A stretch of DNA of 64,000 bases from Streptomycetaceae bacterium (GCA_027483765.1 JAIXTW010000002.1:97394-161393); one strand, 5' to 3'; positions 17,755-28,377 are shown, counted from the stretch's first letter. Notes: generated from the letters alone by a model not told the origin. Program-made: numbers and translations.

Positions 17755-18636
17755 TTAGAACGTACTGCCGGTAATTCGTTCATATGCACTGTGATAGCGC
17801 TCTGCTGTTTTTTCGACAATCTCGGTTGGAAGCTCTGGTGGAGTGGATTTCTTATCCCACCCACTAGAAGTTAACCAATCTCGCACAAACTGCTTATCAA
17901 ATGAAGGTTGTGACTTTCCTGGGGCCCAACCATCTGCCTCCCAAAATCTTGAAGAATCTGGCGTGAGCGCCTCATCCCCCAATGTAATTTCTCCCGCCAT
18001 ATTGACTCCGAATTCGAATTTAGTATCAGCAAGAATTATTCCGCGGTCCTGTGCAAATTCTGCCGCGGTGTCATAGAGCTTCAGTGTGAGATCCCGAAGT
18101 TCTATCGCTGCCTCTGCTCCGACAATCTTTGCCGCGCTAGCGAAATCAATATTGATATCGTGATCACCGATTTCAGCTTTTGTAGCAGGTGTAAAAATGC
18201 TTGCTGGAAGGGCGGAACCATCTAATAAACCTGCAGGGAGTGGATTTCCGCAGATTGCTTGGTTGTCGTTGTATTCGACCAATCCACTGCCTGTCAGATA
18301 CCCTCGCGCTACACATTCGATGGCAAACATTTCAAGTGGTTGCACAATGACTGCTCGATCTGCCACAGAGTCTGGAACATCATCGGAGATCACATGATTT
18401 GGGACGATATCTGCAAGTAATTCAAACCAGAAGAGTGAAAGCTGGGTAAGGATTGCGCCTTTATTAGGAATCGTTGTTGGCAACACCCAGTCAAAGGCCG
18501 ATATGCGATCTGATGCGACAAGAAGTATTTCACCAGATTCGTTGGAGTAAAGGTCGCGCACTTTTCCGGTACGAAGGTGGTTCCAACCTTCAATCGATGG
18601 TGCTGGCGGTGCGCCAGCTACACCGAAGCCACTCAC
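17755..18636 (-). CDS. purC: SAICAR synthase PurC
   Basis: This 293-aa enzyme couples CAIR with aspartate using ATP. The signatures GKVRDLYS near residue 25, LVASDRISAFDWVLPTTIPN, and LADTKFEFG are all present. The start is GTG at 18636, overlapping the purB stop (GTGA). The length and motifs fit the monofunctional SAICAR synthase. Confidence 0.96.
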   Translation of the reverse strand: MSGFGVAGAPPAPSIEGWNHLRTGKVRDLYSNESGEILLVASDRISAFDWVLPTTIPNKGAILTQLSLFWFELLADIVPNHVISDDVPDSVADRAVIVQPLEMFAIECVARGYLTGSGLVEYNDNQAICGNPLPAGLLDGSALPASIFTPATKAEIGDHDINIDFASAAKIVGAEAAIELRDLTLKLYDTAAEFAQDRGIILADTKFEFGVNMAGEITLGDEALTPDSSRFWEADGWAPGKSQPSFDKQFVRDWLTSSGWDKKSTPPELPTEIVEKTAERYHSAYERITGSTF

Positions 18637-20054
18637 CGAATAGAGCCGGGCTTGTACTGCGCAGCGGCAGGGTGCGCGGATGAAATCGCTTCGATGCGAC
18701 TTACAACTCGAGCAACTTGTTGGCGAGCATCGCCAGTAAATTCAAGTGGATTACCAATTAAAGAATCCAACGCTGCTCTATCGAATGGGATTCGATCATC
18801 GCTTGAGATCGCAGCAAGGAAATTATTTGGTTTTCCTTCACGCATTCCAAGTGCTGCCGCAACAGCATGTTCTTTAATCACTTCGTGCGCAATCTCGCGA
18901 CCGACTCCAGCCTTCACCGATGCCATCAAAATCTTGGTCGTAGCCAAGAACGGTAAATAACGTTCTAGCTCTGCCTCAATTACCGCCGGAAATGCACCAA
19001 ACTCGTTGAGAACTGTGAGCATTGTTTCAAGTAAGCCGTCGATTGCATAAAACGCATCAGGTAAAGCAACTCGGCGAACAACGCTGCACGAGACATCGCC
19101 TTCATTCCATTGATTTCCAGCGAGTTCAGAGACCATCGATGCATATCCGCGCAGGATGACTGTGAGTCCATTTACTCGTTCGCAGGAACGCGTATTCATC
19201 TTATGTGGCATTGCAGATGAGCCCACTTGCCCGGCCTTGAAGCCTTCCGTAACAAGTTCGGCGCCCGCCATCAGTCGGATTGAGGTAGCTAAAGATGAAG
19301 GGGCGGTCGCAATCTGAACCAGAGTTGTCAGAACATCGTAATCAAGTGAACGTGGATAAACCTGTCCCGTTGAATCAAGTACACGACTGAAGCCAAGTTC
19401 AGCGGCAATAGCGGATTCCAGTTTTTGATGCGCTTCGGTTGAACCTAAAAGATCGATGGAGTCTTGCGCTGTTCCGACTGGACCTTTAATTCCGCGCATC
19501 GGATAACGATCTTGCAGTGAGGTAAGTCGTTCGTATGAAAAGAGAAGTTCTTCAGCCGCTGATGCAAATCGCTTACCTAGAGTTGTAATTTGTGCCGGCA
19601 CATTGTGCGAACGACCAGCGATAGGTTGATCTGCATAGTGCGCAGCTTTTGTGGCAAGGGCTGCAAGGAGTGCGACAGTCTTGTCATGAACAATGACGAG
19701 TCCATTGCGAATCTGAAGCGCTTCAATATTTTCTGTGAGATCTCGACTCGTCATTCCGGCATGGATAGCCTCGTGACCAGCTAGCGCATTAAATTCTTCA
19801 ATGCGCGCTTTGACATCATGTCGAGTAATTTTTTCTCGAGCATCGATTGCGGCAAGGTCTACCTTCGAAATGACTTTTTCGTAATCTGCAATGACTGAAT
19901 CAGAAATCGCATGACCTAGCTTCGCCTGCGCCTTCGCAACCGCAATCCATAACTTGCGTTCGGCGATAATTTTTTCTTCCGGCGCAAAAACTTTGCGCAT
20001 CTCGGCGGATGCATAACGATCAGCTAATACGCTCACTGGTGCATTCTCCCCCAT
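18633..20054 (-). CDS. purB: Adenylosuccinate lyase PurB
   Basis: This 473-aa fumarase/aspartase-superfamily enzyme cleaves SAICAR and adenylosuccinate, releasing fumarate in both. The superfamily signature GSSAMPHKMN is in the central region, with the flexible loop serine. TSRDLTENIEALQ and AGRSHNVPAQ contribute active-site residues. It starts next to the purD stop. Confidence 0.96.
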   Translation of the reverse strand: MGENAPVSVLADRYASAEMRKVFAPEEKIIAERKLWIAVAKAQAKLGHAISDSVIADYEKVISKVDLAAIDAREKITRHDVKARIEEFNALAGHEAIHAGMTSRDLTENIEALQIRNGLVIVHDKTVALLAALATKAAHYADQPIAGRSHNVPAQITTLGKRFASAAEELLFSYERLTSLQDRYPMRGIKGPVGTAQDSIDLLGSTEAHQKLESAIAAELGFSRVLDSTGQVYPRSLDYDVLTTLVQIATAPSSLATSIRLMAGAELVTEGFKAGQVGSSAMPHKMNTRSCERVNGLTVILRGYASMVSELAGNQWNEGDVSCSVVRRVALPDAFYAIDGLLETMLTVLNEFGAFPAVIEAELERYLPFLATTKILMASVKAGVGREIAHEVIKEHAVAAALGMREGKPNNFLAAISSDDRIPFDRAALDSLIGNPLEFTGDARQQVARVVSRIEAISSAHPAAAQYKPGSIR

Positions 20055-21299
20055 TTAATTGCCCTTCTCTGCGACCGACGCATTAAGAGCGATATCGCTG
20101 CGATAGAAAGAACCAGCTAGTTCAATCTGTGAGATTGCGCGATATGCGCGGTCCCTTGCCTCTGTCAGATCAGCGCCGGTTCCAGTAATTGTCAGCACGC
20201 GGCCACCACTAGAAAGCAGCGCGGCGTCTTTGCTCGTTGTACCCGAGTGAAAAATTTGAGTCTTATCAAATGCCGAAGGTATTGAAATAACGCCGCCCGT
20301 TTTGGGTGCTTCTGGATAACCACCGGCTGCAAGCACCACAGTTACCGCGCTCTCATCGCGCCAATTCAGAACTTCATCATCAAGGCTATCTGTGGCAGCT
20401 TTATAGAGCAGTGTTGCAAGGGGTGTAGTTAATCGCGGAATCAGAACTTGCGTTTCCGGATCACCAAAACGTGCATTGAATTCAATCACTCGGATCCCAT
20501 CATCTGTCAGCGCTAACCCGGCATAGAGCAGGCCAACGAATGGAGTTCCTCGCGCTGCCATCTCGGCAATCATCGGAGCCAATACTTTTTCATACGTTTC
20601 CTCGACGATGTCATCCGGTGCCCAAGTAAGTGGTGAATAAGCACCCATGCCACCAGTATTTGGTCCTAAATCACCATCGAAGGCGCGTTTGAAATCTTGC
20701 GCAGGCTGCATAGGCAAAATGTTTCGGCCATCGGATATTCCAAAGAGTGAAATTTCTGGACCTGATAAATACTCTTCAATTACTACACGTGTACATGCAA
20801 GTGCGTGTGCCAGTGCTGCATCACGATCATTGGTGACAACAACACCTTTCCCGGCAGCCAAGCCATCATCTTTGACAACATAAGGCGCACCGAATGTGTC
20901 GAGCGCTAACTCTATTTCTGATTGCGTGGTGCAGGTAAAACTATGTGCAGTAGGAACACCGGCATCGCGCATTACCTTCTTAGCAAAATCTTTTGATCCC
21001 TCGAGCTGCGCTGCTGCTTTTGATGGGCCGAAGACGGCGAAGCCAGCGCTGCGCAATACATCTGCAACGCCATTAACCAGTGGCACCTCTGGACCCACGA
21101 CAACAAGATCAACTTCTAACTTCTTTGCTAACTCGCAAATTGCAGCGTTATCGGTAACAGCAACGGGGTGGATAGCAGCTATTTCTGCAATTCCGGGATT
21201 GCCCGGTGCGACATGGAGTTCGGTACAAGCATCATCTGCCTGTAGTCCTAGTGCAAGTGCGTGCTCGCGGCCGCCGCTTCCAACTAGGAGGATTTTCAT
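20055..21299 (-). CDS. purD: Phosphoribosylamine-glycine ligase PurD
   Basis: This 414-aa ATP-grasp enzyme joins phosphoribosylamine and glycine. MKILLVGSGGREHALAL is its usual N-terminus, VVKDDGLAAGKGV the ATP-binding region, and GLLYAGLALTDDGIRVIEFNARFGDPE the metal-binding core. It starts 3 nt after the purA stop within the run of pur genes. Confidence 0.97.
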   Translation of the reverse strand: MKILLVGSGGREHALALGLQADDACTELHVAPGNPGIAEIAAIHPVAVTDNAAICELAKKLEVDLVVVGPEVPLVNGVADVLRSAGFAVFGPSKAAAQLEGSKDFAKKVMRDAGVPTAHSFTCTTQSEIELALDTFGAPYVVKDDGLAAGKGVVVTNDRDAALAHALACTRVVIEEYLSGPEISLFGISDGRNILPMQPAQDFKRAFDGDLGPNTGGMGAYSPLTWAPDDIVEETYEKVLAPMIAEMAARGTPFVGLLYAGLALTDDGIRVIEFNARFGDPETQVLIPRLTTPLATLLYKAATDSLDDEVLNWRDESAVTVVLAAGGYPEAPKTGGVISIPSAFDKTQIFHSGTTSKDAALLSSGGRVLTITGTGADLTEARDRAYRAISQIELAGSFYRSDIALNASVAEKGN

Positions 21300-21302
21300 G
21301 GC

Positions 21303-22610
<1,308 letters not shown>

Positions 22611-22614
22611 TTAA

Positions 22615-23649
22615 TTATTTAAGTAGTGATGTTCCGGTTGAGCGAAGATCTTCACATGCTACGCCAACGCGAGCTGCGATTCCTGCTTCTGCCGCTTTGC
22701 CCCACGCACGTGGGTCGTAAGCCTTTTTATTACCAACTTCACCGTCGATCTTGAGTACGCCATCGTAATTCTTCATGATGTGATCAACGACTGGGCGGGT
22801 AAATGCATATTGAGTATCAGTATCGATATTCATCTTGATAACACCGTAATCAAGTGATTCGCGAATCTCTGAAAGTAGCGAACCAGAACCGCCATGGAAT
22901 ACGAGATCCATTGGCTTGCTTCCAGCTGCTAGACCTAACTTGGCAGCAACTGCGTCCTGCAAAGTCTTAAGAATCTTTGGCTGCAAAACTACATTGCCTG
23001 GCTTGTACACACCGTGAACGTTTCCGAAAGTTGCCGCCACCATGTAGCGAGCCTTCGCATCTGTTCCAAGAGTTTCAATTGTCAGAAGTGCATCTTCTGG
23101 AGTTGAGTAGAGCTTGGCATCGTGCTTTGCCTCGATGCCATCTTCTTCTCCGCCTACAACGCCAATTTCAATTTCAAGCACAGTATGTGCCGCAACTGAT
23201 TTGTCGAGAAGCTCGCGTGCGACCTTCATATTCTCTGGCATATCGACTGCTGATCCGTCCCACATGTGTGAGTTAAATAGTGGCTGCTTACCTTCTTTAA
23301 TGCGCTGCGCACCGATTTCAAGAAGTGGACGCATAAATCCATCTAGCTTCTCTTTCGGACAGTGATCTGTGTGGATTCCGATGTTGACGTTGTAATTCTT
23401 CGCAACGACGTGTGCAAATTCTGCTAACGCTACAGCGCCATCGATCATGTTCTTAACTGTTGATCCAGATGCGTACTCGGCTCCACCCCAAGAAAATTGA
23501 ATAATTCCATCGGACTCTGCTTCGGCGAAACCACGAATAGCACCGATAATTGTTTGTGATGATGAAACGTTGATTGCTGGATAAGCAAATGCGCCGGCTT
23601 TCGCGCGATCTAACATTGCTGCATAAACTTCAGGGGTTGCTATTGGCAT
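22615..23649 (-). CDS. fba: Class II fructose-bisphosphate aldolase
   Basis: This 344-aa zinc-dependent aldolase splits fructose 1,6-bisphosphate in glycolysis and reverses it in gluconeogenesis. HTDHCPKEKLDGF holds the catalytic Asp and a Zn-ligand His, and LVFHGGSGS binds phosphate. The length matches the class IIA form. GGGAG lies 6 nt before the ATG at 23649. It begins the minus-strand run that continues into purA, 28 nt away. Confidence 0.95.
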   Translation of the reverse strand: MPIATPEVYAAMLDRAKAGAFAYPAINVSSSQTIIGAIRGFAEAESDGIIQFSWGGAEYASGSTVKNMIDGAVALAEFAHVVAKNYNVNIGIHTDHCPKEKLDGFMRPLLEIGAQRIKEGKQPLFNSHMWDGSAVDMPENMKVARELLDKSVAAHTVLEIEIGVVGGEEDGIEAKHDAKLYSTPEDALLTIETLGTDAKARYMVAATFGNVHGVYKPGNVVLQPKILKTLQDAVAAKLGLAAGSKPMDLVFHGGSGSLLSEIRESLDYGVIKMNIDTDTQYAFTRPVVDHIMKNYDGVLKIDGEVGNKKAYDPRAWGKAAEAGIAARVGVACEDLRSTGTSLLK

Positions 23650-23742
23650 CTGATGCTCCCAAGTGAGTAACTAGAACTGGTGTAAACGCTCCGACGCAGC
23701 ACTGGGTCTTTCTGAGGCTTACGCCTAATCCAACCACCTACC

Positions 23743-23778
23743 CCCGCGTAAGAAAAATCGACTCACTAATTACGCGGG
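23743..23778. repeat. Long inverted repeat in the fba-acs intergenic region
   Basis: CCCGCGTAA (23743-23751) and TTACGCGGG (23770-23778) are perfect inverted arms with an 18-nt spacer. It lies about 95-130 nt upstream of fba and 22 nt past the stop of the small ORF at 23800-23901. It has no T-run directly after either arm, so an operator or RNA structure is as likely as a terminator. Confidence 0.6.
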
Positions 23779-23786
23779 AGCAGCCC

Positions 23787-23800
23787 GGGTTCTTAAACCC
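23787..23800 (-). other. Small hairpin at the end of the 33-aa ORF
   Basis: GGGTT and AACCC pair around a 4-nt loop, overlapping the last base of the small ORF's stop codon. No T-run follows. With the longer inverted repeat beyond it, it may stabilise or end the small transcript. Confidence 0.35.
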
Positions 23801-23901
23801 TATGGGTGGAGGGTTTTCTGCAGGAAGGCGATGAATCCCGCTATCAGAGCGGGGTTACCAAGGATTTTAAGCAAAATAGTAATCAGGGCTGTGATCGTCA
23901 T
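23800..23901 (-). CDS. Putative 33-aa hydrophobic small protein
   Basis: An ATG at 23901 preceded by AAAGGAG (5 nt spacing) opens a 33-codon frame ending in TAG. The peptide begins MTITALITILLKILGN, continues with a second apolar half (ALIAGFIAFLQ) and ends KTLHP. It could be a single short membrane helix or an amphipathic helix. Such length, hydrophobicity and a strong ribosome site resemble type I toxin-like or small regulatory membrane peptides, but I recognise no family. The 392-nt stretch 23650-24041 holds no other convincing gene. Confidence 0.45.
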   Translation of the reverse strand: MTITALITILLKILGNPALIAGFIAFLQKTLHP

Positions 23902-24028
23902 AATTCTCCTTTCGTAGATTGAATGCATTGGCGATAGCTGCGAATCATTGGCCTTTGTCGATGGAAAATGTGACCGAGCCTTGGGCGCTGTTGATAAAGA
24001 GGCCCTAGAAAAATTTCTTGCTAAACAG

Positions 24029-24034
24029 TAACCT
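24029..24034 (+). promoter_or_regulatory. Leaderless -10 box of acs
   Basis: TAACCT ends 7 nt before the ATG at 24042. It favours that start over the in-frame TTG at 24018. Confidence 0.45.
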
Positions 24035-24041
24035 CACGTAT

Positions 24042-26006
24042 ATGAGCGGCAATTCTGAATCACTAGAAAATCTATCTACTGAAAATAGAACATTTGCTCC
24101 CTCGCCTGAATTTACGACCCAAGCAAATGCAAAGAGCGACCTCTACGCGCAAGCTGATAAAGATCGATTAGCTTTCTGGGACGAACAGGCAAATGCGCTG
24201 AGTTGGCATAAAAAGTGGGATAAGACGCTGCAGTGGGATTCACCATTTGCACAATGGTTTGTTGGCGGCAAGATCAATGCAACGGTAAACGCGCTAGACC
24301 GTCACGTTGAAGATGGTAACGGCGATCGCATCGCTTTCCACTTTGAGGGCGAACCAGGCGACACTCGCACAATTTCATATGCCCAGTTGCTTGCCGATGT
24401 CAGTAAAGCGGCGCATGCTCTCACCGAAATTGGCATTAACTCTGAAGATCGTGTTGCGATTTACATGCCACTCATTCCGGAAGCGATTGTTGCGATGTTG
24501 GCATGTGCGCGCATTGGCGCAATTCACTCTGTGGTCTTTGGTGGCTTCTCAGCCGATGCTCTCTTATCTCGAATTCAAGATGCCGATGCAAAACTCGTCA
24601 TCACAGCTGATGGAGGATTTAGAAAAGGTGCAGCATTTGCACTCAAGCCCGCGGTAGATGAAGCGCTCAAAGGTGCTACCAATGTTTCTCAGGTTCTGGT
24701 TGTTAAGCGCACCGGACAAGAGACCGCATGGGTAGCAGGCCGAGATATCTGGTGGCACGACCTTGTTGATCGACAGAGTTCAACTCATACGCCAGAATTT
24801 TTCGATAGCGAACACCCACTATTTATCCTTTACACCTCAGGAACTACTGCAAAACCAAAGGGAATTTTTCACACCACGGGGGGCTATCTCACTCAAGCGG
24901 CGTATACCCACAAAGTTGTTTTCGATATCAAACCTGAATTAGATATCTACTGGTGCACTGCCGACGTTGGCTGGATTACCGGACATACCTACATGGTTTA
25001 TGGGCCGCTAATAAATGGATCAACACAAGTAATTTATGAAGGCACACCTGATACCCCACATAAGGGGCGAGTCTTTGAAATTATTGAAAAGTACGGCGTC
25101 ACCATTTTGTATACCGCGCCAACTTTAATTCGCACGTGGATGAAATGGGGAGATGAGTTCCCAAATAAATTTAATCTCACATCTCTACGACTACTGGGCT
25201 CAGTGGGCGAACCAATTAACCCGGAAGCGTGGATGTGGTACCGACAAGTTATCGGTGGAGATAAATGCCCGATTGTTGATACTTGGTGGCAGACCGAAAC
25301 GGGCGCAATCATGATTTCGCCTCTACCTGGAGTTACCGCAACTAAACCAGGTTCTGCGATGCGACCAATTCCAGGAATCAGCGCAAAGGTTGTTGATGAC
25401 AATGGTGTTGCAGTTCCGAACGGACGCGGTGGCTATCTAATTCTTGATCAACCATGGCCTTCAATGTTGCGTGGAGTCTGGGGCGAGACTGAACGTTATA
25501 AGGAGACCTACTGGTCACGCTTTAAAGGAATTTACTTTGCCGGCGATGGTGCAAAGCTCGATGATGACGGCGCCATCTGGCTTATGGGACGTGTTGATGA
25601 TGTGATGAATATTTCTGGTCACCGCATTTCTACAACTGAAGTTGAGTCAGCGCTCGTATCTCATGAAGCGGTTGCAGAAGCTGCCGTTGTAGGCGCAGCT
25701 GATGCGCTGACCGGCCAAGGAATTGTGGCATTCGTTATTTTGCGGGGCGGAATAGCTCATGCCGACGGCGATGTACTGATCAAAGAGCTTCGCAACCACG
25801 TTGCGAAAGAGATTGGCGCCATTGCAAAACCGCGTCAAATTATGGTGGTCAATGAACTTCCTAAGACTCGAAGTGGCAAGATTATGCGCAGGCTCTTAAA
25901 AGATGTAGCTGAAAATCGTGCAGTTGGAGATGCAACCACACTTGCCGATCCCAACGTGATGAAGTTGATTTCAGATGGACTAAAAACTTCTAAAGACGAG
26001 GATTAG
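24042..26006 (+). CDS. acs: Acetyl-CoA synthetase
   Basis: This 654-aa AMP-forming acyl-CoA ligase activates acetate to acetyl-CoA via acetyl-AMP. LYTSGTTAKPKG is the P-loop-like A3 motif, DTWWQTETGAIMISPLPG the acetate-site motif, and PKTRSGKIMRR near the C-terminus holds the catalytic, acetylatable lysine. The length is typical of Acs. The ATG at 24042 is preferred over TTG 24018 because TAACCT is placed for a leaderless message. Its end overlaps the convergent cvpA-like gene by 17 bp. Confidence 0.95.
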   Translation: MSGNSESLENLSTENRTFAPSPEFTTQANAKSDLYAQADKDRLAFWDEQANALSWHKKWDKTLQWDSPFAQWFVGGKINATVNALDRHVEDGNGDRIAFHFEGEPGDTRTISYAQLLADVSKAAHALTEIGINSEDRVAIYMPLIPEAIVAMLACARIGAIHSVVFGGFSADALLSRIQDADAKLVITADGGFRKGAAFALKPAVDEALKGATNVSQVLVVKRTGQETAWVAGRDIWWHDLVDRQSSTHTPEFFDSEHPLFILYTSGTTAKPKGIFHTTGGYLTQAAYTHKVVFDIKPELDIYWCTADVGWITGHTYMVYGPLINGSTQVIYEGTPDTPHKGRVFEIIEKYGVTILYTAPTLIRTWMKWGDEFPNKFNLTSLRLLGSVGEPINPEAWMWYRQVIGGDKCPIVDTWWQTETGAIMISPLPGVTATKPGSAMRPIPGISAKVVDDNGVAVPNGRGGYLILDQPWPSMLRGVWGETERYKETYWSRFKGIYFAGDGAKLDDDGAIWLMGRVDDVMNISGHRISTTEVESALVSHEAVAEAAVVGAADALTGQGIVAFVILRGGIAHADGDVLIKELRNHVAKEIGAIAKPRQIMVVNELPKTRSGKIMRRLLKDVAENRAVGDATTLADPNVMKLISDGLKTSKDED

Positions 26007-26460
26007 CAAGTACTTTCTCGACTTCTTTCTTAATATCAGCAATCACTTGTGGAGCGTGGTTGGTTACCTGTAAATAGAAGCGACTCTCAGAAACTGAATT
26101 CTGCCCGGCTGACCAAGGTGCCCACAATAAAATTGTGCCAATAACGTAGAAGAGAAGTACGTACTTACCCATCTCAAATGCGCTGCCTAGAAGTGAATCA
26201 AGGAAGCGAAGTGGGCCGCGAATAACTGTGACTTTCAGACCTTTCGCTAGCAAGGTTCCTACAAATGCAGCAGCATAAGCGCCCACAATAATTGCCAGAA
26301 TAAGCCATCCTGATTGATTGTATTTAACGACTAAGTACATCGCACCTACTCCACCAGCGATGAAGAAAACTGTTCTGATAATTGTTCGCAAGAGGCCGTT
26401 CTTATAACCATTGAAGAATGCGGCAATAGCGACAGCTGCGAAGACTAAATCAAAAATCAT
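25990..26460 (-). CDS. CvpA-family membrane protein
   Basis: This 156-aa protein has four hydrophobic segments and a short C-terminal amphipathic helix (IADIKKEVEKVL). The start ([26 protein letters not shown]) fits the CvpA/colicin V production family, which is widespread and of unclear envelope function. It overlaps the upstream thioredoxin-like gene by 4 nt, an ATGA junction. Confidence 0.78.
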   Translation of the reverse strand: MIFDLVFAAVAIAAFFNGYKNGLLRTIIRTVFFIAGGVGAMYLVVKYNQSGWLILAIIVGAYAAAFVGTLLAKGLKVTVIRGPLRFLDSLLGSAFEMGKYVLLFYVIGTILLWAPWSAGQNSVSESRFYLQVTNHAPQVIADIKKEVEKVLANPRL

Positions 26461-26981
26461 TTCACTCCCAGATACTTTATCGCCGCTAGTTCAATCTCTT
26501 CAGTAGATCTAAATGGTCCGAATTTCTTATGTACTACTGTGCCAGATGCGTCTACAAACCAGGTGACTGGCACGCCCATACCAAATTCACCACGAGTAGC
26601 CCCGGTAGCGTCATAAAGAATGGGCCAAGAAATTCCGTTGCCTTTAACGAACGTCCTTACACTTTCCTGGTTTTTCTCTTCTACCGCAATTCCTACAACT
26701 CCAACTTGATCGCTGTATTTCGCTAAGAAATGTGCGAGGTGAGGCAACTCCTGCTTGCAAGGTTTACACCACGTACCCCATACATTAATGAGTACGGGTC
26801 CGCGGATGGAATCAGCAGAGATAGCGCCACCGCCACCAAGACATTCCAACGGCACGCCAACTCCACTTTCAACTGCAATGTTTTCGCAGCTAATTACTTC
26901 ACCTTTTACCTTTATCGGTTGCACAGCAGAGCATCCGGTAAGTACAAGTATCAGCGCGAGGAATCCAGAGATTTTTCTCAT
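26457..26981 (-). CDS. TlpA/ResA-like thioredoxin-fold lipoprotein
   Basis: This 174-aa protein has a lipobox LTGC with the lipidated Cys17, then a thioredoxin fold with WCKPC (Cys72, Cys75) as the redox pair and GVPVTWFVD containing the cis-proline. It is anchored outside the membrane and probably reduces disulfides, for example in cytochrome maturation. An unusual Cys pair (C32, C47) precedes the fold. It is translationally coupled to nth and the CvpA gene by 4-nt overlaps. Confidence 0.9.
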   Translation of the reverse strand: MRKISGFLALILVLTGCSAVQPIKVKGEVISCENIAVESGVGVPLECLGGGGAISADSIRGPVLINVWGTWCKPCKQELPHLAHFLAKYSDQVGVVGIAVEEKNQESVRTFVKGNGISWPILYDATGATRGEFGMGVPVTWFVDASGTVVHKKFGPFRSTEEIELAAIKYLGVK

Positions 26982-27676
26982 CGAAAATCCTTATCGGTCT
27001 TGACCAGTAATTGCGCCTTAACTTTATCCATCTCACCAATTCCAACGGATGGGCACATCTTGGCCACGGGACATGCGCCACAGGCTGGTTTGCGTGAATG
27101 ACAAATGCGACGTCCGTGCCAGATCATTCGTTGCGAAAGATTTGTCCACTCTCCTTGCGGAATAAGTGCGCCTACCTCATGTTCAACCTTCACCGGATCT
27201 TGCGATGTTGTCCAACCAAATCTGCGTGAGAGACGACCAAAGTGTGTGTCGACAGTAATTCCTGGAATACCAAATGCGTGGCCTAGGACAACATTGGCAG
27301 TTTTTCTACCAACGCCTGGCAGTGTGATGAGTTCTTCAATAGTCGCCGGAACTTTTCCACCAAAATCTTCAACGAGTTTCGTTCCAAGACCTTTCAGATG
27401 TCTAGCCTTTGCATGATAAAAACCTGCCGAAAAAATATAGTCCTCGATTTCCGCAAGTGGTGCTCGAGCGTAATCTTTTGCTTTCTTATATTTTTTAAAG
27501 AGCGCAGGCGTTAGCGCATTGATCCGTTTATCTGTGCACTGCGCTGATAAGACAACCGCCACCGTTAGTTCGAGCGGGTTTTTGAAATCTAATTCGCAAC
27601 GTACTTCTGGGTAGGTTTTTGTGAGAACTCGATAGATAGCCCGAGCGCTTTTTCGAGTTTCGCTATCGGCTCCCAT
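26978..27676 (-). CDS. nth: Endonuclease III
   Basis: This 232-aa DNA glycosylase/AP lyase removes oxidised pyrimidines. The HhH motif [12 protein letters not shown] carries the catalytic Lys125-126 region, and the catalytic Asp is in [10 protein letters not shown] (D143). The [4Fe-4S] ligands are C192, C199, C202 and C208, in the C-X6-C-X2-C-X5-C spacing. The start is 17 nt from the divergent crp start, and a TAGTTT hexamer lies 6 nt before the ATG. Confidence 0.96.
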   Translation of the reverse strand: MGADSETRKSARAIYRVLTKTYPEVRCELDFKNPLELTVAVVLSAQCTDKRINALTPALFKKYKKAKDYARAPLAEIEDYIFSAGFYHAKARHLKGLGTKLVEDFGGKVPATIEELITLPGVGRKTANVVLGHAFGIPGITVDTHFGRLSRRFGWTTSQDPVKVEHEVGALIPQGEWTNLSQRMIWHGRRICHSRKPACGACPVAKMCPSVGIGEMDKVKAQLLVKTDKDFR

Positions 27677-27681
27677 GCGAG

Positions 27682-27688
27682 TAAACTA
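27682..27688. promoter_or_regulatory. Overlapping divergent -10 boxes of crp and nth
   Basis: The 7-bp sequence TAAACTA reads TAAACT on the plus strand (27682-27687) and TAGTTT on the minus strand (27683-27688). Each hexamer is exactly 6 nt from its start codon (GTG 27694, ATG 27676), so both messages would be leaderless and the two -10 elements share five base pairs. Confidence 0.55.
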
Positions 27689-27693
27689 CCGAC

Positions 27694-28377
27694 GTGCCCA
27701 AAGAAGATGAAGTCGTAAGACGCGCCCCGCTCTTTACCGCCCTCGATGATGCTCAAGCCTCATCGCTTCGCGCTTCCATGGATTCGGTAAAGATTAATAA
27801 GGGCGGAATCCTCTTTAAAGAGGGCGACGAGGGCGAACACGTCTACGTCATTCTCGAAGGAAAGCTCAAGCTCGGTACTTCAAGCGGAGACGGTCGCGAA
27901 AACCTGCTCTCCATCCTTGGACCCGGCGAAATGTTTGGTGAACTCTCACTCTTTGATCCAGGACCACGCACATCGACTGCAACTGCGGTCACTGATGCAA
28001 AACTCTTATCACTTAGCCATGAAAAATTGATTCCATGGCTTAAGGGAAATCCTGAAGTTTCACTGCATCTCCTTGCGCGTTTAGCGCAACGACTACGCCG
28101 CACCAATGAAGCAGTGGGCGATTTAGTCTTCTCAGATGTTCCTGGGCGCGTTGCAAAAGCACTGATGGATTTGGGTACACGTTTTGGTAAGAAGAGTGAT
28201 GAAGGCCTATTCGTTCACCACGATCTGACCCAGGAAGAACTTGCCCAACTAGTTGGCGCATCGCGCGAAACAGTAAATAAGGCGCTTGCAGATTTTGCTG
28301 GCCGCGGATGGCTCAAACTCGATGGTCGCGCAGTATTGATTACAGATATAGAACGCCTCGAGAAGCGCGGCAAATAG
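27694..28377 (+). CDS. crp: Crp/GlxR-type global regulator
   Basis: This 227-aa protein has an N-terminal cyclic-nucleotide-binding beta-roll with GPGEMFGELSLFDPGPRTSTA (the phosphate-binding cassette, R then T/S) and a C-terminal HTH QEELAQLVGASRETVNKAL. It fits the cAMP-responsive Crp/GlxR of Actinobacteria, a regulator of carbon use. Its divergent pairing with nth is conserved in the phylum. The GTG start is supported by the leaderless promoter. Confidence 0.93.
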   Translation: MPKEDEVVRRAPLFTALDDAQASSLRASMDSVKINKGGILFKEGDEGEHVYVILEGKLKLGTSSGDGRENLLSILGPGEMFGELSLFDPGPRTSTATAVTDAKLLSLSHEKLIPWLKGNPEVSLHLLARLAQRLRRTNEAVGDLVFSDVPGRVAKALMDLGTRFGKKSDEGLFVHHDLTQEELAQLVGASRETVNKALADFAGRGWLKLDGRAVLITDIERLEKRGK

